DNA from: Trichosporon coremiiforme
Taxonomy: Eukaryota; Basidiomycota; Tremellomycetes; Trichosporonales; Trichosporonaceae
Assembly: GCA_039545355.1 (NCBI GenBank)
Contig: BCJJ01000001.1
Location: forward strand, 1 to 64,000
Length of the DNA stretch: 64,000 nucleotides
Reading direction: 5' to 3'
This document shows positions 1 to 11,933 of this stretch, piece after piece. The notes beneath the pieces were generated by a model. It ran no database searches. It worked only from the letters and a program-made list of their open reading frames with translations, and had not been told where the DNA came from. Position numbers and translations under genes: made by a program. Position 1 is the first letter of the stretch. Each line of letters begins with the position of its first letter.

Positions 1-1000
1 TACAAAGGCCTTCACTCTTCGTCATTCACTCCTGTCGATTCCATCCCCAGGAGTGTCCGACAGCCTGGCCAGCGACCGGTACTTCCCTCTGGTCCCACGC
101 CGTCATTCTTCCCGACGATCATCCGCCCACACCCCCGACTCCGCACTGCTGCCTCCACAGTGACTCAGCAACTACACAGCTAACTGCAACACGTATCAGC
201 AGGCATTGGAAACCGCATCGGCTCAGCCATTTGGGGATCTGGCCACTGAAGCGGCCTAGGTGAAGCTGTTGGCGCAACGTCCAGGCGCCCCGTCGGAGAA
301 AAAGGAGGGTGACGGAGACGGCGACGGCGACGCCGAGCAGTCTGGTGCCCTTCCCAGCTCTCGCTTTTTCCCCGCAGATCAGAGCAGCCGTCAGTCTTCT
401 TTGTTGCTCAATTGACATTGCGCTTAGCCTAGGCACCCAGCCAGCGCTGCCTCCGCCGCGCTGCGCGCACTGCAGATTCACGCGTCAACCAGTCTGGCAT
501 TGCCGCCCTGCGCCCATATGAAGGGGTTCGCGTATGAAAGGGTTCGCGTGCCATCGGCTTCGGCCCAGAGTCAGGAAGGAGAAAACCTCAGAAGGTGCGA
601 AACCAAGAGCGCAGGGCGCAGTTGTCCCTGGCACTAGCCTGCCAGCGATAGTGCGTGCAGCGCAGCTCACGGCGGCACGCAGCGGAAGCCTCGACTTTAA
701 GCAATATACTGTATAAAGCGCCCTTGAGTGTTTTCCTCCTCCCAACCCACTTCACATTCTCAACACATCCATATCTTCCTCCTTTCCACACCCCTACATT
801 TGCCACGCCTCACAATCAACAACTCGCTTTCGCTCTGCATGGTCCCCAATCATGCATCGCTCTTCTACCTCCCCGATGGTGGTTTTCAATGAGTGCCAGC
901 TATTTATTGGCTGTGTGGCGACACTCTAACGAGCAGACATCGGTGTGGGCTGACTGCGTTCAACACTTTCAATCTCGTGCATGGGGTGCAACAGCGCATC
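1..1000. other. No gene recognised
   Basis: No reading frame here shows a recognisable domain or a convincing exon chain. A short direct repeat (GGGTTCGCGT, twice between about 523 and 550) is visible. The 3' remains of the helicase pseudogene stop just to the right. The stretch may be its former downstream flank. Confidence 0.5.
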
Positions 1001-2746
1001 CTTACAAGCCAAGCCGTGTCCAGATCATTGCTCCATGCGTACTGTCAGCTCTTTCGACCCGGAGTAAGATCCGCAGCTCACCGGCCGTTACCCCAACGGC
1101 GTGCCTGCCAATTCCAAACGTCGGGTGCTCGGGGCCAGATCTTGATGTGGTCGCCGTAGACTACGCGGTTGGGATCAACGATGTGAGCGTGAGGGCGGTA
1201 CTGCGTGTCCAAAACGACGCGGTCCTTCGCGACCGCATTCAGCCGGTGCAGTAGAGAGATGTCGTGTCGCCTAGTCTGGCCCACGTCGGAGACTATCGGT
1301 TTCAGCTGGTGAGGAACGCCGACCAGTACTACTTTGGGCACACGGAGTAGCGGGGGGATAATGCTTGGCTCGAAGCTGAACGCGGTCTCGTCGATAACGG
1401 CGAAGGCGAAGTGGCACGCGTTCAGCCTCGATGACGAGCAATCCGCGAGCGTTGTGAACATAAGCTGTGCGCCTTGAATGATGTGGTCGCGAACAGGGCC
1501 CATCAGCTTCTGCGACAAGCGTTGTTCCTCGAGAGGCTTCTGCTTGAGCTCGAACTCGATGCGGCTCAGCTTCTTCTTCTTGAGTTTCCTGAACAGGTTC
1601 TCTGGCTCGATCTTGACTCGGCGCTGGCGCGTTTGGTGGCAGGCTTTGTATCCGTCGACAAGGTGACCGAGGGTCGCGGGGGGTACTGGCTCGCTGATCT
1701 TCTGCTTCCCCTACCTGGTGACGGGTGGTCGCATCCGCTGTCGACGCCGCGTCAATTCTCACGCGAACCCCTGCCGATGCCTGGCATTCTTGTCAGTTGC
1801 CGGTTCGCTCCACTTGCCCACTCGGCGCGCCACCACTGCCGCCATCTTCATAATGCAGTCGATCAGCGAAGCCGACATCGACTTTGTGGTCTCAGATTTC
1901 TCGGGGGGAAACAAGATTCGGTTCGGCCAACAACTCAAGGACGCATTCACGGGTGACATGGCCATCACACACCATCACTTCTGCGGCCTTCCATTATCAT
2001 CAGCCCGACGTCGCTGGAGTGCTCGATGCTCGGGCCAGTTGCTCATTGAGCTCGGCTGGTGAGCTCGGCCAGTGAGCGAGCGCTCAGTAAGCCACTGAGC
2101 GCTCGGCACCCTAACTCGAGCAGCATATAGGTCAGCTCGCTCTGTAGACGTTTTCTCTATGCAACTATACCTTACAACAGACGTGCCAGTCTTGTCTGTT
2201 GCCTACGGACTGGTGGTCGTCCTGGTCTGTCAATGGACAGCCGAGGTGGCAGTTCAACCCTCTCGGGCGCACTGGTGTGCGATAATCGGGTCCTTGAGCA
2301 CGTGGACAAATCCCATCGTCTGGCACAGCGGGTCGGTGCGATTGCAGGGAGTCGTCAAAGAGTACTGCGGGATGCTGCTTGTACAGGGTCGAGTGAGCCG
2401 GGAAGATCGTCTTCATGAGTAATTCGCACAAGAACGTGGCCAACCAGGCCACGACGCGCTCAGCGACCGATGCACGCAAGTGCTCGAAGTGGCTGAGATC
2501 AAAGAGAGTACGAGAGTACGAGTGAGAATACGATACTTCGAGGGAGCCTTCATGTACTGTGCCATGAACTCGTGGTCGCGGAACGTCAGTCAGATTCCAA
2601 CGGCAGTAAACTCACGAACGACAGGTGCGCATCCCGGTAAGGTGACTACGGAAGCGTGCAGTCAGACTCCCGTCGCCAGTGGCTGAACCGATGTAGACAA
2701 GTAGAGGTACGCTGAGGTCAAATGGGACGGCCAACTTGATGTACTG
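1001..2746 (-). pseudogene. Decayed SF1 (Upf1/IGHMBP2-like) helicase, 3' part
   Basis: Minus-strand reading from about 1725 down to 1078 gives a basic helical region (FRKLKKKKLSR) and then degenerate SF1 helicase motifs. These are VIDETAFSFEP in place of a DEAA/DECAQ Walker B, VVLVGVPHQLKP in place of GD-x-x-QL, and LDTQYRPH in place of QYRMH. Near 1890-1850 the frame PPEKSETTKSMS lies where Walker A (GPPGTGKT) is expected but has lost the key residues. A splice-like GTGAGC...CTGACAG pair (1042-1081) would remove the stop at 1078, yet only about 13 more residues follow, so the second RecA domain is missing. Upstream fragments at 2165-2479 and 2590-2740 (same strand) read as protein-like pieces in shifting frames. 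An in-frame stop and the damaged catalytic motifs argue for a non-functional relic. The family is seen from motifs; which member it was is inference. Confidence 0.6.
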
Positions 2747-2775
2747 TAAACTAGGGTCACAGGTTAAGTCGAACG
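2747..2775. repeat. Left terminal inverted repeat with TA
   Basis: TA followed by 27 bases that match the reverse complement of the right end (4479-4505) without mismatch. Confidence 0.92.
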
Positions 2776-3190
2776 GATGCGCACGGTCCCGTCATCGTCA
2801 ACCTCGCCGTGGCTCATGTTCTGATCCATAACTCATGCAACGGTACTCTTTATGCCTAGAAACTCCGCGTAGAGCCGAAAGGAATGCTTGGCAGCTCGGA
2901 CAAATGGAGCTGCAGAGCGCACCGTGCATACTGGCCACCACACCACCACAATAAAGCTGCATGTCACCACCCTCCTTATCGCCCTAGATCTCAGCCACCG
3001 AGGCCTGTGCTTGCCCCAAATCTTTCATGTATCAAGCTCCGAAGCTGGGCTTTTGGAAAATCCAAGAATTGAGTCGAAACCATGCATATCGGCAGCGGAG
3101 TCCGTCCGACTGTCCATCTTTGTGGCATATAAGCCTCCTTGAGTGCCACTTCTCTTCCACAACAGCTCTACCTCATCAGAACTTGCAGCT

Positions 3191-4331
3191 ATGCCTCGCC
3201 CTTGCCTCACACCTCGCCGCCGCGCCAAGATTGCGTCCTTGGCTCGCTACCGCAGCTATTCCTCTGTCGCCTGGGAGTACAACATCGCCAAGAGCACTGT
3301 GGGTTACTGTGTGATGTTAGCTCGCCTCCAGGCTCTCATTCCACCTGCTCTGGCTGTTCTGAACCCTGTCCAGGGGATCCGCATCCCCCGCAGCCACACC
3401 AAGCTCACTCCCGACAACCTCAGAGCGATCTACGAGGTCTTTGAGGCTCAGCCCTTCGCCAGCAATCGTGAGGTGTTGGACACTCTTGCAGACAGAGACA
3501 TTGTCCTCTCTCTCATGACTCTGCGCCGTGCACGTCGCCAGCTTGGTTATGGCCGCTTTGTGGCTCTTGTGCGGCCGTATCTAAGCCCCCTTCACAAGGA
3601 GAAGCGTCTCGCTTATGCTCTTGAGCAGCAGCGACTCTTCCAAGAGTGGAGGAAGGTGATCTTCTGTGACGAGGTCCCTCTCTACATTGACCAGCTCCAC
3701 AGAGCATATGTGACGCGCCCCATCGGTTCTGACCGTGCCAATGAGCGGTGAGTGTCTTTCCTGACGTTCTACATGCTGTGGAAGAGTGCTGACACTCAGG
3801 TACATCCAGTACACCTTCAGATCGAGCTGTGGGTCGATTATGTGCTGGGGGGCTATCTGGTATGGCGGCAAGTCGAAGCTGGTGTGGTTTGACACCTCCC
3901 AGTCGACCTCCAAGCGCAAGGGAGTCAATGCGGCCATCTATCGCACCCAGGTGACTGAGAAGGAGTTGTTTGATTGCTGGAAGCGTGTCAAGACTCAGTG
4001 GCGTGGTTATGGCTTGCCCTGGGTTGTAGAGGACAACGCTGTCGTCCACACAGCCAAGGCCACCCGTGGCAAGGCAGAGCAACTTGGCATGCGCTTCCTG
4101 CCTCACCCTCCCTGCTCTCCTTGCCTCAACCCCATTGAGAACCTTTGGAGCAACCTCAAGCGCCGCCTGGCCCGTCTCAACCCTCGTCCCACCACCCAGG
4201 AGGGGCTATTCGCTGCCGCTACGGAGCTCTGGAACACCTATGATCAGAATGAGATCGACCGACTTATCATGTCCATGCCTAACAGGATCAAGGACACCAT
4301 CTCTGCTAATGGAGGACACATTAAGTATTGA
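3191..4331 (+). CDS. Tc1/mariner DD34E transposase
   Basis: Cut-and-paste transposase of 362 aa in two exons (3191-3747, 3800-4331). The 52-nt intron has GTGAGT, a CTGAC branch point and CAG, and the frame closes across it (a CGG Arg codon is split). The N-terminal 120 residues are helix-turn-helix-like DNA-binding sequence. The catalytic DDE triad is visible: D160 in FCDE, D264 in VVEDNA and E299 in NPIENLW, with 34 residues between the last two, which is the Tc1-type spacing. The start is the first ATG of the exon; the frame is open further upstream without another ATG. No stop or frameshift was found, so the protein could be active. Nearest family: fungal Tc1-like transposases. Confidence 0.93.
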
Positions 4332-4478
4332 TCCCAGGTGCACCATGCTTCGTATATAGGTTACCAAGACTCCCATGCACGTGGAACAACTGTTTATAGA
4401 GCAAGAAACATGCATATGCATGAGTTATTCGTGGTTGCAGCGAGGTCGACAGTTCACGGCCTCGTTTGTGGCACCACT

Positions 4479-4507
4479 CGTTCGACTTAACCTGTGACCC
4501 TAGTTTA
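4479..4507. repeat. Right terminal inverted repeat with TA
   Basis: Mirror copy of the left repeat ending in TA; the 27 bp inside the TA are identical in inverted orientation. Confidence 0.92.
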
Positions 4508-5230
4508 TGTACCCCATGATTTATTACCGAGTGATGGCGGAAGAAAGGCGATAAAAGTGGCGATGTTGGGGAAGAGGCGAGAACCTGCCCCCTCACCTAA
4601 CCGAGACACGGCCCCATCCGTTAGGCCGTTGAGGACGATGACGAGGGGACACTCAGTCATCAGAGAGTTAGACCGGACCTGAGTCCAGAGGAGGGGCAGG
4701 AGAGGGTTCGAGGAAATCACCGTGAGGGCCTTACAGAGAAAGCGGAGGACAGTCTTGTTTGCACCAGCGGGTCGAGACCGGGGTGGAGCGATGCGGAGAA
4801 CATCGGGCTGCCCTGCCCAAGCGTTATTCCAAATGCTGTTCAGGTCTGTGGCAGCGCGCTATCGTGTCAGTCCCCTGACATTCCTTCATCGATGCACTCA
4901 CCTTCTCCTCCTCCGGAGTGAGCTCAATCCGCTCATGGTCATCGACCTCACCCTCCTCAATCGCGTTACAATCATCGGCCGCTTTGGTACAGAAACTAAA
5001 ATAGCTAAGAGTGGCTGAGAGAACTTGGCAGCGAAAAGACTCACGAGTAGGAGGGCCTGCAGGGGAGCGAAAGCTCTCCACCGGCCCGTAGGAAGCAAGG
5101 CAAGTGCCACACCGCCTACCTCGGTGAGCTGCAACACTCGTTCCGCTCAGGGTCGCGATAATGAATCCCCGGCAGGCGGACACGGCAGACCGCTGTCACC
5201 CGAGCTTGGGACAGACGTTTTGCTCCAGGA
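4508..5230 (-). pseudogene. 5' part of the gene interrupted by the Tc1 element
   Basis: Minus-strand sequence reads as two plausible exons. The first (about 5020-4910) is acidic, ending IELTPEEEK before GTGAGTGCAT. After an intron ending GCCACAG comes a segment of about 110 residues (roughly 4852-4510) with DLNSIWNNAWAGQPDVL, GANKTVLRFLCKAL and LMTECPLVIVLNGLTDG. It runs up to the Tc1 boundary and stops at it. Immediately beyond the element, on the same strand, the frame IKLAVPFDLSVPLLVYIG resumes protein-like sequence. I infer one former gene, with the helicase region as its 3' half. No domain is recognised in this half and the true start was not found. It could be a separate unknown gene. 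Confidence 0.4.
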
Positions 5231-5872
5231 TGTGCCGGAATGCCCTGCAAAGCGCCAGGAAGCGTCATGATAGGACCAAGGAAGCCGAAGGCGTATACCG
5301 GCACGTGCCCAAGGAGTTCTATCGAAGGTACTGATAATTAACTGACCTGAGCTTCGTTCCACCGAAACCCCTGGCCCGAAGCAGCCAGGAGCACAGTTTT
5401 CACGGTACAACCGCGACTTTGGGCGCCGGATGTTCATGGCAAATCTTCGATGAAACTGTATCAGTCCTTCCTGTTCCCGATGCAGGTGTTCGCTGTTGGC
5501 ACACTTCGCCATTCCTCCCGAGGGGCTAGCCATGTGGCCATGAGGCGGTGCTCGCTGGGTACTGCGTAGGGGCCCTTTGACGAGGCGCAGAGTTGTGGCA
5601 AGGTTTCGTGACCGCTCAAGTTCGTCCGAGTGGCTTCTACCTTTGACGCTAGTAGAGCTCCGGCCTACTCTGCAGAGCATACGCATTCACCAGCAGCCAC
5701 GTTCACCTTGGCGACGATGCGAAGTCACTAGCGTATGTCAGCGTTCCTGGTCTGGGAAGACCGCCGAACTCGCCGAGCGGTCCCGCCCGCCTTCAGAGTA
5801 GATAGATCCAAACGGACAGGGTGCAGAGTGGTCAAATGACGATGATGCATGACTATGTGTACACAATGTTTC
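5231..5872. other. No confident gene
   Basis: Minus-strand frames here could hold further upstream exons of the broken helicase gene, but no ATG-led exon chain could be assembled. It borders the 3' end of UBR1. Confidence 0.35.
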
Positions 5873-8800
5873 TCAGAGACAGGACCACCCACCTCCGTCG
5901 TTTGTGAGCTCGAGCTTGCGCGCGGCAAAGGTCGGCACGCCGTGCTGCAGCCACACGTTGCGGCGCAGCTCCTCCATCCTTCCAAGGTGCATGTACTGTC
6001 TGTGGCCGCGTCTGATGTCAGTTGCGGGTGTAGTTTCCCAACATACCTGAGGCTCGTCTCCAGCTCGCCGAACTGGTCCAGGTACGGCATCGGACCGAAG
6101 GAACCAGACCCCGCGAAGAGGTACACGATGACCCAGCGCTTGATGTCTGCGAACATGCCGACGACACCGCCGCATCTGATGTTAGCTGATTCTGTCATAA
6201 GTTGGTAGCTGTACTTACTCTCGCATGTGCAGATTGCACTCGCCCTGCTCGCCCTCGCTGCAGCAGTCACCTGCCAGACAGACCATCTTGCCGCAGAACA
6301 GGCAGATGGCGGGGTAGCTTGGCCGAAGGCCGCATTGGTCGCACCGGCGGCGCGCGTAGCGGATCGCAGCGACCTCGTACGCCTGCGGCAGGCGCATCAG
6401 CTCGTACGTGCCCGGGTACTCGAGTGATGGGAGGATGCGGCCCTGCATGGCCCACTGGGTGAGCCAGCGGGCAACGATGGGCGTCTCCGTGCTCTGAGGG
6501 TTGGCGAGCGTCTCGCGAGGGCGCGGGATGCCCATGAGCGACAGCAGGCGGTTGTATTCGCTGCCCTGGGTCACGATGTAGTCTAGGTTCGTGACGGGGT
6601 ACGACCCGTTGACGGCGTAGTAGACAATGGCGGCACGACGCAGGAACGGCAGCGTGAAGCTGTAGAGAATCTTGGCGAGCATGTCGTCCGTGACGAGGTT
6701 CAGCACTCCGTCGATATCGATGAACGGACCCGCGTTCCGGAGCACGCTCACCATGAGCGGCCGGAAGTCGGAGAACACGCTGAGTGCATCCTCGAGCGAC
6801 GTGTCGGTCGGAGGCTGCGTGCGGCGCTGCGGCTGGGCACGCCCGGCGAGCGAACGCCGGATGTACACCGACAGGCCGAGCATAGTCCTAGTAAGCTCGG
6901 CGTAGTAGGACATGACGATGACGGCATGCAGCAGGTCGGGCGCGATCGCGGCCGCCTCGATGACCATGCCGAGCGGCAGACGGAAGAGCAGCGGTGACGG
7001 CAGCGTCGCACTGCGGTACCAGTCTGGCAGGAAGCGGGCGAACAGTCCCACTCGCAGCGGGGTGCGGTCCATCTTCGTACCGAAGAACAGGTCGAGCTCG
7101 AGCTGCAATGTGCCGATCAGATGCTTGATGAGCTTGAGCCCGGTTTCGGGCACTTGCTCGGCGACGGTGGCGCCTGGTGTGCCGATGCCACGGTGCGTGA
7201 TCTCCGCCACGCTGACAGTGTATCCGACCATGTCGTCGGCGAGGTACATGTGCGTCTTCTTGCCGCGGATGCGCTGGCTCTGCTCGCTAAGGGGCCGGGT
7301 CAAGCTGCGGATGCGGTCGACCATGCGGTGCACATTCTTGTGCGTCTTGCGGTACGCACTGTCGTACGCGTGCGACGTAAAGTTGCAGTCGGTGAACCAA
7401 GGGACCAGCTCGCCGGTCTCGACGTGGAACTCCCAAATCTTGGCCGAGTCCGAGACACGCAGCAGGCCCTCCTCGGACACTGAGCGGATACGCTCGCTCA
7501 GCGTCGGAGGCAGCCCGGGCGCGACCTTGGACTTGGGTGTCGGTCGCAGCGGCGTCGCAGTCGGGTCCAGCGGGATCAGCACGTTGCCGATGCTTCGGCA
7601 CAGCGGACACATATACTCGTGTCGCATCGCGTTCTCGGGCTGGTGGCGCTGGACCGACGTCGCCTGGCGGTTGCGCGTGAGCTCGTTATAGCTGTTGATG
7701 CAGCTGTCGTGCATCAGATGGTTGCACGCCGAGACGTAGACACCGAAGCGCAGGTTCGTCGACGGGTACGCGTCCGTGCTGAGGGGCTCGCCTGTGGTGC
7801 CCATGCCGTGCCGGAGGTACCTCGTGTCGCGGTCGAGGTCCGAGGGTGCAAGCAGCACCTCCTCGAACCAGTCGCGGTCGGTGACAGCATCGCGAATGAT
7901 GCGGCTCGGCTGGAGGAACGCGAGCATGCCACCGGTCCGCCCTGGATGTACAGGCTCCTGGCAGACGATGCAGCCCCCGTAGCTGACGGGCTTCTCCTCC
8001 TCTTCCTCCTCGATCTCCTCGTCCTCGTCCAGGAAGCTCGCGGCAAAGTTGGCTTGCTGTTGCGCGAACCGCGCCTTGAGCGCCTTCTGGCGGGCCTGTG
8101 CCTGCGCCTTGGCGTCCGAGTGCGGCTTCTTGTTCGCAGCCTCGCAGGCCGCGGCAGCACGCGCGTCACGCTGCGTCCTGTAGTCGACAGTGTAGCTCTC
8201 GGGGAGGTGGGTCACGATCTCCTCGAGGATGTAGTCGACCTTGGCGCGGAACGATTCGAACGGAGCGTTAGTCTGCATGAACCACAAGTTCTGGAAGAGG
8301 CTCATGTTGCCTCCGTTCTCGATGAAGTCTAATGAGCGGAAAGCAAAGCCCTCGGGGTCGGCAGCGAGCGCCATCATGGCGAGGTGCAGGCCGAGGTTGA
8401 GAAGCGCGTCCATGCTTGGCATCGTGTTGCCGGTCGAGGTGCCGTCGGCTTTAACGAGGCCGGGCCAGTCGTTCGGCTGCGCGAGGAGCATGCAGTGCGC
8501 GACGGTCCAATGCACGAGCTGCGACGCGACAGGCTGCGCGAGGAAGTCGGCGAGGCCCGAGAACGGCAGCGGCTTCTGGGGGACGTGGATCGGCTGCGGC
8601 TTGATGACGGGATTCGCGATCTCCGGGTGGTCCTTCTTCGCCCGCTGCAGAAGGACCTCGGCCGCATCGCGCTGCTCGTTCCGGCTGTACTGGCGCCAGT
8701 ACGGGTCAACCTCGGCGTAGAGCTCGGGCTTGAGCGCGTACGAGCCCGTCGCCGTGTCGGTCGGTGGCCGGAAATCGGCGACCTGCTCAAGGATCGGGAC

Positions 8801-11621
8801 GAGCGAGCCACGCTCGTGGCTGCGTTCCGGCAGCTTGCGTACAACCTCCGAGTATGACATCGGGCCGAGGGCCAGAATGTGGATGATGTGCTTCCTAGTC
8901 ACAACCTCGGGCTTCCAGCCGTTCACGGTGCTCGTGTCGGAGACGAGATATACGAGCAGCAGGAGGAACTCCTCAAACATGGCGATCGTCTCGCGCGGGT
9001 CGTACGGCGACGACGCCCACACGTCAGGCGACATGACGTCGAGGCTGAAGAACGAGCCAAGGTCGTACCGCTGAATGAGAGCGGTCACAAACTGTGCGGG
9101 GTCCATGATCGATAAGCCGAACTGGAGGAGGAAGAACTCCTGGTCAATCGTGAATTCTCGCAGCCCCAGGTCGCGGTAATGGTGGTACTGGTGTCGCATG
9201 GCGGCGCCGTTCTTGGCCCACATGCCTAACCGGATCTGCGAGAGGATGACGTGCTCTGGGACGAGTTAGCGCCATTAGGAACCACATAACTTACTTTGCA
9301 ACGGCCACTCGATCATGAGGAGCTTTGCTTCGTTCAGCTCCTTCGGCGACTCGGCGCGGATGATGCTCTTCTCGACGACATCCACGAAGTTGCGTCCGGC
9401 GGGATCGGGCTTGAAGCAAACCGCCGAGAAGCTCTTGAGCATTTCGGCAAGTACGAGGTGCATGTAGTGGTGGAAGGAGAAGCCGGTGATATGGCTGATG
9501 TCGAGCTGGTACAACTCAAAGCTGGATCCGGGGGTCAGTATACCGGAGACAGTCTTGAACTGCGGTTCGGGATAGAGGGTCGCGTCGAGTGTCTCGGTTG
9601 TGAGGGAAAGGTCATCGACGATGCGCTTCGAGACGTTGTGCAGCGCGTCGAGAAGCTCGTAAGCCTGCGCGGAACGGAAGGACTCGCCGAACTCGCGCGC
9701 GAGCTTGGTCAGATCGGGCAGCACGCTGATGCTCTTAACCCAGTCGATCTCGTACTCGACGTGCTTGTCGAGCTCCTTGCGCTGAGACTGGAGGCCGACA
9801 AAGTGGTTCAGGAAGTTGAGCGTGCGCTGGAACAGTTCCGGGTCGTGGACGAGCTGCGCCTTAACTTCCTTGTACTTTAACAGTGCGCGGAGGTGACTGA
9901 GCAACGTCAATCCCTTCTTCCCGCGGAAGGCTGGCGAATCAATGTCGAAACGATCGCGGAGAGGCTTGGCGGCCTCGTCTCCTGACGGTGGGCGGGACGC
10001 ATAGTAGTTGTATGCCGTGTCGAGGACGGAGCTGAACAGCTTGCTCTCGACGATGGCTTCGCCGCACGCCGAGTTCCGCCCGAGGAGCATATAGCTCATG
10101 CTGAAGGCCAGACTGGAGTCATCCCGCTCTTGATATAAGTAGTGCTCAAACGTGTGGCCGTAGTTGATTGAATAGCGCGTCGCGAACTCGCGCTTGATGT
10201 CCCACCCGAGCACGAAAATGCCCGAGTAGATCTCGCGAAGCTGCCACTTGGCCCGCTTCCAGAGACGCACGTCAAGGCGCATGAGCCAGTCGAAGCGGCG
10301 GGCCTCGCCGTTGCCCACGCCGCGCTCGAGCTGCGCGAGGTCCGGCGCCAGCGGCGTGCCCTCCCATACGGTCGACTGGGACCGCGGCTCGAACAGCGCC
10401 ATCGCGACGTACCGCCGGAACAGGTCCTCCTCGCCGCAGATCGTCACTTTGCACATGTCGCTGAGCCACTGGAGGCACAGCCCGACGACCTCCTCCTTGT
10501 ACACGTCGGCTGCGCTGCGGAGAGTGACGCCGATATCGATCTGTTGAAGCATGGACGCTGTGTGGAACGCGAGTGCGTCGAGTCTCGTCACGATCAGTAC
10601 CTTGCGGCCCTGTGTGTCAGTTCGATTGCGGTAGCGGCCTAACTCACGACCTCGTCCGTCTCCTTAGCATATCGCTCCGCCTCCTCCCAAGTACACCCGA
10701 GAGCGTCGCGGAACTGTCTCGTGACCTCTCTCAGGACGTGCTTATCGTCCGCCCAGGCGGTGACGGCCCATGGTCCTCGTCCTCGGCGCTCTATCGGCTC
10801 GCCGCTGGGCCCGTTGCCCTTCCACATGTCGGCTCTTGAAGCGGGGAGCTTGCCAAAGTCGTTCGGCAGCGGCGAATGCTGCAGCACGCGGATGATGAAC
10901 TCCAGCACAGTTACAATCGTCTCGTACAGCGCCGTGCCGAGGGCTGGGGGTACGTCTGGGGACGGTTTCGGCGGCTCCTCGCCCCCCGCCAGCGGCGGGT
11001 GGTGGCTGCATCCCAGGTGTCCGTTGTCGCGCCACGCCGATGGGTCGCCGCAGTCGCACACCGCCGCAAACGTGTACGATAATCCGAAAAGCACCTCGTG
11101 TCCCTCGTGGTTGCCTGCGTGGAAGCAGTCGACACACAGGACACAGGAGCTGTCGTTCGCGCATGTTCTGCCGTCAGCTATCGTTTCGCCGATCGCAGCA
11201 CATAGGGTGGTACTCACTTGCAGATGTACGTGCGGTCGTAGCGCTGCAGGACCTTGCCGCAGACTGCTCCCGGCTTGGGCTGTTTCGTCGACTTGCCCGC
11301 CTTCCTCGCCTTGTCCTCGAGCGCCTGCTGGGAGGCGTACAGGCTCCAGGTCTTCTCCGGGCCAAAGCCGTCTCCCTGCGCCGGACCTTGCGACGGCACG
11401 AGCCATTCGTACAGGTTGTCCCAGCTGGGTACGCTGGTCGCGGACGAGCTCGACGCCTCGTCGGAAGAGGGGAGGAAGCACTCGCGCCACTCGGGGCGCT
11501 CGAGAACGCAGGAGTAGAGCTGTCGTGTGATGGCGGCGCGCTGCAGCGGCGTCAGCTCGGGGTTCTCGATGTGCCGGTGCCCCAGCAGGAGCAGGTCGGA
11601 GAGCTGGTTCTGCTGCGCCAT
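5873..11621 (-). CDS. UBR1: E3 ubiquitin-protein ligase UBR1 (N-recognin)
   Basis: Recognises destabilising N-terminal residues and ubiquitinates substrates in the cytosol or nucleus (Arg/N-degron pathway). Exons in transcript order: 11621-11218, 11167-10648, 10609-9295, 9255-6219, 6175-6047, 6011-5873. Total coding length is 5544 nt, 1847 aa, in frame throughout, close to yeast Ubr1 size. The UBR box starts at C121 (CGKVLQRYDRTYIC) and continues across intron 1 (CANDSSCVLCVDCF, FAAVCDCGD). The RING lies at about 1175-1300 (CIVCQEP ... HDSCI ... MCPLCR). The C-terminal cap is typical of UBR1: CDQCGLRPSYPAICLFC, then CGGVVGMF and FGPMPYLDQFGE. The start is the first ATG in frame. Introns are 35-50 nt with CTGAC/CTAAC branch points. 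It faces TRS33 across a 312-bp shared promoter. Confidence 0.96.
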
Positions 11622-11933
11622 GGCTTCGCTCTCTCTAAGCCAGGGTCAGCGGGGTGTTGTGTTGCGGTGAAAGGAGTGTGATGGTCCGTCCTTGTGCTGA
11701 CGATAGTGGTTGTGTGTGACCGGGCTGGCTGGCGGCTGGCTGACTGAGCGCAAGCGTCATGAGTCAGTGGCGTGGTTGCGGACGCGGCGCTGATCGCAGG
11801 GCACAACGTGGGGTAGCACACGTCATTCCCCTATCAACACGTCACCGGTCAGCACCGTACCACAGCGTCCACCGTACCGTGCACTCTATGCACATCTACG
11901 CTGGCACCGAGCTCGGTATCGACAGCAGACACG
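11622..11933. promoter_or_regulatory. Divergent promoter UBR1 / TRS33
   Basis: The two start codons point away from each other with only 312 bp between them, so both promoters must lie here. No TATA box or known operator could be picked out. Confidence 0.55.

Larger units (their letters stand above)
2747..4507 (+). mobile_element. Tc1/mariner element, apparently complete
   Basis: The element is bounded by 27-bp terminal inverted repeats that begin AACTAGGGTCACAGG and are identical at both ends. Each is flanked by TA, the target duplication expected of the Tc1/mariner superfamily. It carries one transposase gene with a single intron and no frameshift or stop. The 1.76 kb size, TA target and DD34E catalytic spacing fit Tc1-type elements. 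Perfect repeats and an open transposase suggest recent insertion. It sits inside what looks like a minus-strand helicase gene, with protein-like sequence on both sides. Confidence 0.92.

Noticed and set aside
5147..5686. 180-codon minus-strand ORF
   Set aside because: No ATG-supported protein-like sequence and overlapping frames of equal quality; not listed as a gene, though exons of the broken helicase gene may lie here.
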